This document shows, one piece after another, positions 6,188 through 8,883 of a DNA stretch of 8,883 nt. A model generated the notes under the pieces. It did not search any database, was not told where the DNA came from, and saw nothing but the letters and a program-made list of their open reading frames with translations. The translations under genes were made by a program, and so were the position numbers. Numbering within the stretch: the first letter of the stretch is position 1; every line of letters starts with the position of its first letter. This stretch comes from Candidatus Dormiibacterota bacterium (GTDB lineage: Bacteria; Chloroflexota; Dormibacteria; UBA8260), in the NCBI GenBank assembly GCA_955652545.1, contig CATPCA010000139.1, forward strand, positions 1-8,883. Direction: 5' to 3'.

Positions 6188-6898
6188 TCAGGCCACGGAC
6201 ATCCGGGCCGCGGCGGCCGGGTCGACGGTGACGCCCGGTCCCATGGTGGCGGCGAGCGTGACGTTCTTCACGTAGGTACCCTTGGCGGCGGACGGCTTGG
6301 CACGCACGACTGCGTCCATCAGCGCGGCGAAATTGTCGCGCAGCTTGGCGTCGTCGAACGACGCCTTGCCGATCGCGGTGTGGATGATGCCGGCGCGGTC
6401 GACGCGGAACTCGACACGACCGCCCTGCACGTCCTTGACCGCCTTGGCGATGTCGAACGTCACCGTCCCGGCCTTCGGGTTGGGCATCAGCCCGCGCGGG
6501 CCGAGCACCTTGCCGAGACGGCCGACCTGGCCCATGAGGTCGGGTGTGGCGAGGGCCACGTCGAAGTCGATCTCGCCGCCCTGCACCTTCTTGACGAGGT
6601 CCTCGCCGCCGACTAGATCGGCGCCCGCGTCGAGAGCCTCCTTGGCCTTCTCGCCGGTGGCGAACACAGCGATGCGGCGGGTGCGGCCGGTGCCGTGAGG
6701 CAACACCACGCTGCTCCGCACCATCTGGTCGGCATGGCGCGGGTCGACGCCGAGGCGGATGTGCGCCTCGATCGACTCGTCGAACTTGGCTGTCGACGAC
6801 TTGCGCACCGCGCTGACCGCCTCCTCCGGCGGGTACGCCCTGTCGGGGACGATCGCCGCGGCGGCCTCGCGGTATTTCTTTCCGTAGCGGTGTGGCAT
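6188..6898 (-). CDS. rplA: 50S ribosomal protein L1
   Basis: Predicted 236-aa L1, which builds the L1 stalk of the large subunit near the E site and in many bacteria represses its own mRNA. Hallmarks are the N-terminus [12 protein letters not shown], the central [15 protein letters not shown] (about residues 125-140) and the C-terminal block [19 protein letters not shown]. Length is normal for the family. ATG 6898 is chosen because AGGAG lies nine bases upstream (6908-6912) and the protein begins at the conserved point; an upstream GTG would add 16 Arg-rich residues without similarity to L1. It lies 57 bp after rplK and 22 bp before the CpaE-like gene. The spacer upstream folds into a two-helix structure that may be an L1 control site. 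Confidence 0.97.
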   Translation of the reverse strand: MPHRYGKKYREAAAAIVPDRAYPPEEAVSAVRKSSTAKFDESIEAHIRLGVDPRHADQMVRSSVVLPHGTGRTRRIAVFATGEKAKEALDAGADLVGGEDLVKKVQGGEIDFDVALATPDLMGQVGRLGKVLGPRGLMPNPKAGTVTFDIAKAVKDVQGGRVEFRVDRAGIIHTAIGKASFDDAKLRDNFAALMDAVVRAKPSAAKGTYVKNVTLAATMGPGVTVDPAAAARMSVA

Positions 6899-6907
6899 GT
6901 CGATGGT

Positions 6908-6912
6908 CTCCT
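6908..6912 (-). promoter_or_regulatory. Shine-Dalgarno of rplA
   Basis: AGGAG on the - strand lies nine bases before the ATG at 6898. It supports that start over the upstream in-frame GTG at 6946 and sits right after the closing stem of the spacer hairpin. Confidence 0.8.
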
Positions 6913-6946
6913 GTGGTGCGTGCGGGCGCCTGCGGCACCCTCCCAC
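6913..6946 (-). promoter_or_regulatory. Candidate L1 autoregulatory stem-loop in the rplK-rplA spacer
   Basis: On the - strand GGGTGCC (6940-6934) pairs with GGCGCCC (6930-6924) around the loop GCA, with one G-U pair. Outside it GTGG (6946-6943) pairs with CCAC (6916-6913). The two helices are joined by an asymmetric internal loop of two bases against seven. The structure ends immediately before the rplA Shine-Dalgarno. Two helices with an asymmetric loop recall L1-binding RNA, but I did not match the conserved loop bases. Confidence 0.4.
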
Positions 6947-6955
6947 GAACGGGTT

Positions 6956-7381
6956 CTAGTTGACGGTGATCCCCATCGAACGCGCGGTGCCCTCGATCAC
7001 CTTCATCGCGTGCTCGATGTCGTAGGCGTTGAGGTCCTGCATCTTCAGCTCGGCGATCTCGCGCACCTGGTCGCGTGAGACGGTGCCAACCTTCTCACGG
7101 TTGGGGACCGGTGAGCCCTTCTCGACCCCGGCCGCCTTCTTGAGCAGGTTGTACGCCGGTGGCGTCTTGGTGATGAAGGTGAACGTGCGATCCTCGAAGA
7201 TGGTGATCTCGGCTGGGATCACCGTGTCTCCCATCGAGGCGGTGCGCTCGTTGTACGCCTTGCAGAACTCCATGATGTTGATGCCGTGCGGCCCCAGCGC
7301 GGTGCCGATCGGCGGCGCCGGCGTGGCCTTGCCGGCCGGGATCTGCAGACGGATGACTGTCTTGACCTTCTTCTTGCCCAC
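6956..7381 (-). CDS. rplK: 50S ribosomal protein L11
   Basis: Predicted 141-aa L11, which binds the GTPase-associated region of 23S rRNA and helps factor-dependent steps of translation. The N-terminus [19 protein letters not shown], the [19 protein letters not shown] motif and the C-terminal RNA-binding domain ([14 protein letters not shown]…) are all typical. Length is standard. The GTG start at 7381 has AGGAG six bases upstream. That site overlaps the nusG TAG stop (7391-7393), and only nine bases separate the two genes, so translation is probably coupled to nusG. Confidence 0.97.
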   Translation of the reverse strand: MGKKKVKTVIRLQIPAGKATPAPPIGTALGPHGINIMEFCKAYNERTASMGDTVIPAEITIFEDRTFTFITKTPPAYNLLKKAAGVEKGSPVPNREKVGTVSRDQVREIAELKMQDLNAYDIEHAMKVIEGTARSMGITVN

Positions 7382-7387
7382 GCCGAA

Positions 7388-7392
7388 CTCCT
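7388..7392 (-). promoter_or_regulatory. Shine-Dalgarno of rplK, overlapping the nusG stop codon
   Basis: AGGAG on the - strand is six bases before the GTG at 7381 and shares two bases with the nusG TAG stop. Ribosomes ending nusG would clear or reach this site directly. Confidence 0.8.
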
Positions 7393-7957
7393 AACGCAGC
7401 CGCTCGACCTGGAGAAGGTCGAGCTCGACGGGCGTCTCACGCCCGAACATGTTGACCAGGACCTTGAGCTTGCCCTTCTCGGCATTCATCTCGGTGACCT
7501 TTCCGTGGAAGTCGGTGAACGGACCATCGGTGACACGCACGTTCTCGCCGATCTCGTACTCGACCGACACCTTGGTCGGGGCCTCGGCCTTGACCTGCTT
7601 CTGGATGCCGCGCACCTCGTGGTCCTGCAGGGGAACGGGCTTGTTGCCGCTGCCGACGAACGACGTCACGCCGGGCGTGTTGCGCACCACGTACCACGAC
7701 TCGTCGGACATGATCATGTTGACCAGGATGTAGCCGGGGAAGATCCGCTTGGCCACCTTGCGGCGCTGCCCGTCCTTGATCTCCATCACCTCCTCGGTGG
7801 GGACGAGGACGTCGAAGATCTTGTCGTGCATGTCCATCGACTCGACGCGCTTGAGGAGGTTGGCCTTGACCTTCTCCTCGTGTCCCGAGTAGGCGTGGAC
7901 GACGTACCAGCGGGAGTCGGTGGTGGTTGCGGTCTCGTTCATGTTCACGGTGCTCAC
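7391..7957 (-). CDS. nusG: Transcription termination/antitermination factor NusG
   Basis: Predicted 188-aa NusG, an RNA polymerase pausing/processivity factor that links transcription to translation and Rho. The N-terminal NGN domain starts at RWYVVHAYSGHE and contains the motif RRKVAKRIFPGYILVNM. The C-terminal KOW domain (GENVRVTDGPFTDFHGKVTEM and following) is complete and ends LLQVERLR. The GTG at 7957 is preferred because it overlaps the secE stop in a GTGA arrangement, suggesting translational coupling. The ATG at 7942, five codons later, is the main alternative; neither has a good Shine-Dalgarno. The reading frame stays open to 8203, but the N-terminal extension is Arg-rich antisense-like sequence overlapping secE and is not part of the protein. 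Confidence 0.95.
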   Translation of the reverse strand: MSTVNMNETATTTDSRWYVVHAYSGHEEKVKANLLKRVESMDMHDKIFDVLVPTEEVMEIKDGQRRKVAKRIFPGYILVNMIMSDESWYVVRNTPGVTSFVGSGNKPVPLQDHEVRGIQKQVKAEAPTKVSVEYEIGENVRVTDGPFTDFHGKVTEMNAEKGKLKVLVNMFGRETPVELDLLQVERLR

Positions 7958-8331
7958 GGTGTGATCGGTGCGGGGGACCCGCCTGCTGACGTTGATGGTG
8001 CGGTGGCTGCCGGGGTGCGGGTCGCGCCGGGCGATACCGTCGACCCCTTCGGGGCCACCTGGCTGCCCGCTGCGCTGGTGCTGCTGGAACTGTAGAGCTG
8101 TTTGACGACGAGTCCGAGACCGTAGTCGGCGGCGGAGACGATCAGGGCCATGAGGATCACGGTGGTGACCACGACGCCGGTCATGCGGGCGAGCTCGTCC
8201 CACGTCGGCCAGACGACCTTGCGCAGCTCGTCGACGACGCTCGCGAAGTAGTTGCGGTCCATCCCTGCCCCCGCCGGTGGTCCCACCGGCGTGCGAGACC
8301 TGCTCGGCTGGCCGCGTACCGCTCTGGCCAC
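7954..8331 (-). CDS. secE: Preprotein translocase subunit SecE with extended C-terminal tail
   Basis: Predicted 125-aa SecE, the small subunit that clamps SecY in the Sec channel. The family core is YFASVVDELRKVVWPTWDEL (residues 28-47), the amphipathic helix with the conserved KVVWPTWDE motif. One transmembrane helix follows (about 51-75). After it come about 46 Ser/Thr/Pro/Ala-rich residues (80-125), which should lie outside the membrane; SecE usually ends soon after this helix. The GTG start at 8331 has an AGGAGG 13 bases upstream, which is long spacing. The ATG at 8262, giving 102 aa and starting MDRNYFA, is a real alternative because the first 23 residues are only a basic Pro-rich stretch. 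The stop overlaps the nusG GTG. The order tRNA-Trp, secE, nusG, rplK, rplA is the conserved bacterial one. Confidence 0.92.
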   Translation of the reverse strand: MARAVRGQPSRSRTPVGPPAGAGMDRNYFASVVDELRKVVWPTWDELARMTGVVVTTVILMALIVSAADYGLGLVVKQLYSSSSTSAAGSQVAPKGSTVSPGATRTPAATAPSTSAGGSPAPITP

Positions 8332-8344
8332 CTGACTTTCAGTT

Positions 8345-8350
8345 CCTCCT
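8345..8350 (-). promoter_or_regulatory. AGGAGG upstream of secE
   Basis: A full AGGAGG on the - strand lies 13 bases before the GTG at 8331 and is the only strong Shine-Dalgarno near secE. Its distance is longer than optimal, so it favours but does not prove the 8331 start. Confidence 0.55.
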
Positions 8351-8387
8351 GGTTGGCGCCGCGTCCCTGCGGCCACCGGGTGTTCCG

Positions 8388-8464
8388 TGGCAGGGGCGGC
8401 AAGATTCGAACTCGCGACCCTCGGTTTTGGAGACCGATGCTCTAACCAACTGAGCTACGCCCCT
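8388..8464 (-). tRNA. trpT: tRNA-Trp (anticodon CCA)
   Basis: The - strand folds into a complete cloverleaf. The acceptor stem is AGGGGCG/CGCCCCT, the D stem GCTC/GAGC and the anticodon stem TCGGT/ACCGA. The loop CTCCAAA holds anticodon CCA at 8430-8428. The T arm is GCGAG-TTCGAAT-CTTGC with one G-U pair. The discriminator is G (8391) and a genomic CCA follows (8390-8388). It lies between rpmG and secE on the same strand, as in many bacteria, and must be cut out of the mRNA. Confidence 0.97.
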
Positions 8465-8498
8465 GTGCGCTCGCCGGACACGGCCGGCCTTGGATCCG

Positions 8499-8666
8499 TT
8501 ACTTGGTCTCGCGGTGCCGGGTATGGGCACGGCAGCGACTGCAGAACTTCTTGAGCTCGAGGCGGTCGGGGTCGTTCCGCCTGTTCTTGACCGTTGTGTA
8601 GTTGCGCTCCTTGCAGTCTGGACACTGCAGGGTGATGATCGCGGAGCCACCCTTCGCCGTTGCCAC
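8499..8666 (-). CDS. rpmG: 50S ribosomal protein L33 (zinc-binding form)
   Basis: Predicted 55-aa L33, a small protein of the large subunit. The CPDC and CSRC pairs should bind one zinc ion, so this is the Cys-containing (C+) form. The stretch [20 protein letters not shown] is the family signature and the end is HTRHRETK. The GTG start at 8666 is chosen because GAGG lies nine bases upstream (8676-8679) and the length then matches the family. A TTG at 8684 would add six residues but has no ribosome site. It is the first gene of the minus-strand cluster and is preceded by a promoter and a palindrome. Confidence 0.93.
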   Translation of the reverse strand: MATAKGGSAIITLQCPDCKERNYTTVKNRRNDPDRLELKKFCSRCRAHTRHRETK

Positions 8667-8691
8667 GTGCTTTTGCCTCGACAAAAAAGAA

Positions 8692-8708
8692 ACCTAGCGG
8701 CGCTAGGT
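8692..8708 (-). promoter_or_regulatory. Palindrome with downstream T tract in the rpmG leader
   Basis: ACCTAGCG (8692-8699) is the exact inverse of CGCTAGGT (8701-8708) around one base. As RNA from the - strand it can form a 6-bp stem with loop CGCCG, followed by TTTCTTTTTT (down to about 8682). It looks like an intrinsic terminator, yet lies between the predicted promoter and rpmG, starting about two bases after the expected transcription start. It may be an attenuator, a 5' stabilising hairpin or an operator. Confidence 0.5.
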
Positions 8709-8716
8709 CAAGTCCG

Positions 8717-8746
8717 ATTGTATCAGAGCCCCGGCGAGCACGTCCA
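8717..8746 (-). promoter_or_regulatory. Promoter of the rpmG-tRNA-Trp-secE-nusG-rplK-rplA cluster
   Basis: On the - strand the -35 is TGGACG (8746-8741) and the -10 is TACAAT (8722-8717), with an 18-bp spacer. A TG one base before the -10 makes it an extended -10. The start of transcription is expected near 8710. It drives divergently from tRNA-Thr. Confidence 0.65.
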
Positions 8747-8771
8747 CGAAGGGCGTCGGGGAGGCGGTTGG

Positions 8772-8777
8772 TACCAT
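8772..8777 (+). promoter_or_regulatory. Possible -10 of tRNA-Thr
   Basis: TACCAT lies 13 bases before the mature 5' end of tRNA-Thr, giving a short precursor leader. It is the same hexamer as the -10 before the gene at 361. No recognisable -35 is seen at 16-18 bp. Confidence 0.4.
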
Positions 8778-8790
8778 TCGCCCGCCGCGG

Positions 8791-8862
8791 GCCCAAGTAG
8801 CTCAGAGGTAGAGCAACGCCTTGGTAAGGCGTAGGTCGTGGGTTCGATTCCCACCTTGGGCT
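8791..8862 (+). tRNA. thrT: tRNA-Thr (anticodon GGT)
   Basis: Complete cloverleaf: acceptor GCCCAAG/CTTGGGC, D stem GCTC/GAGC, anticodon stem ACGCC/GGCGT with loop TTGGTAA (anticodon GGT at 8823-8825), and T arm GTGGG-TTCGATT-CCCAC. The discriminator is T at 8862. The next bases are CCG, so the CCA end is not encoded, unlike in the tRNA-Trp of the same window. It is divergent from rpmG. The 21 bases after it hold nothing recognisable. Confidence 0.97.
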
Positions 8863-8883
8863 CCGGCCGCCGGCACTGGCGGA

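Noticed and set aside
5347..6231. Plus-strand open frame of 294 codons opposite the third CpaE-like gene
   Set aside because: The His/Val/Asp/Leu-rich composition is that of an antisense shadow. The opposite strand holds an intact receiver and ATPase.
6899..6946. Upstream GTG start for rplA at 6946
   Set aside because: It adds 16 Arg/Pro-rich residues unlike L1, covers the spacer hairpin and ignores the AGGAG before 6898.
8339..8650. Minus-strand frame of 103 codons containing VAQLVRASVSKTEGREFESC
   Set aside because: This peptide is the well-known false translation of a tRNA gene, here tRNA-Trp, and the frame also overlaps rpmG.
8667..8684. TTG start for rpmG at 8684
   Set aside because: No ribosome site precedes it; the bases before it are the T tract of the leader palindrome.

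Overview
The window is GC-rich, densely packed bacterial DNA with no mobile elements, CRISPR arrays or phage genes. The gene content is a Flp/Tad pilin, three CpaE/TadZ-type ATPases, an EnvC-like M23 peptidase and the rpmG-tRNA-Trp-secE-nusG-rplK-rplA cluster. It suggests a chromosome of a high-GC, largely uncultured soil-type lineage such as Dormibacterota, Chloroflexota or deep Actinomycetota. No single gene fixes the phylum by eye, so this placement is inference.

Left part, + strand (1-4917). A small Flp pilin gene has a near-perfect Shine-Dalgarno and its own strong intrinsic terminator. Next comes a 583-aa CpaE-like protein with a degenerate receiver domain, a long Pro/Ala/Glu-rich linker and a MinD/ParA ATPase domain. 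It is followed by a secreted coiled-coil M23 (LytM) peptidase and then a second CpaE-like protein with an intact receiver. The first CpaE-like gene and the peptidase gene both have a TANNNT element exactly six bases before the start codon and no Shine-Dalgarno, which suggests leaderless mRNAs.

Right part, - strand (8722 down to 4930). A divergent promoter region separates tRNA-Thr (+) from rpmG (-). The minus-strand cluster reads rpmG, tRNA-Trp, secE, nusG, rplK, rplA and then, only 22 bp after rplA, a third CpaE-like gene where rplJ-rplL often lie. This gene converges on the second CpaE-like gene, with a 12-bp gap and a hairpin overlapping the stop codons.

How the genes may work together: CpaE/TadZ proteins place Tad pilus machinery at the pole or on the membrane, Flp is the pilus subunit, and the EnvC-like hydrolase could open or remodel peptidoglycan. 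The three ATPases differ in receiver competence and in the Asp of the second Walker motif. All end in a similar basic-hydrophobic tail (…LFGR or …LSFGR) that resembles the MinD membrane-targeting tail. The assembly ATPase, platform proteins, prepilin peptidase and secretin are not in this window.
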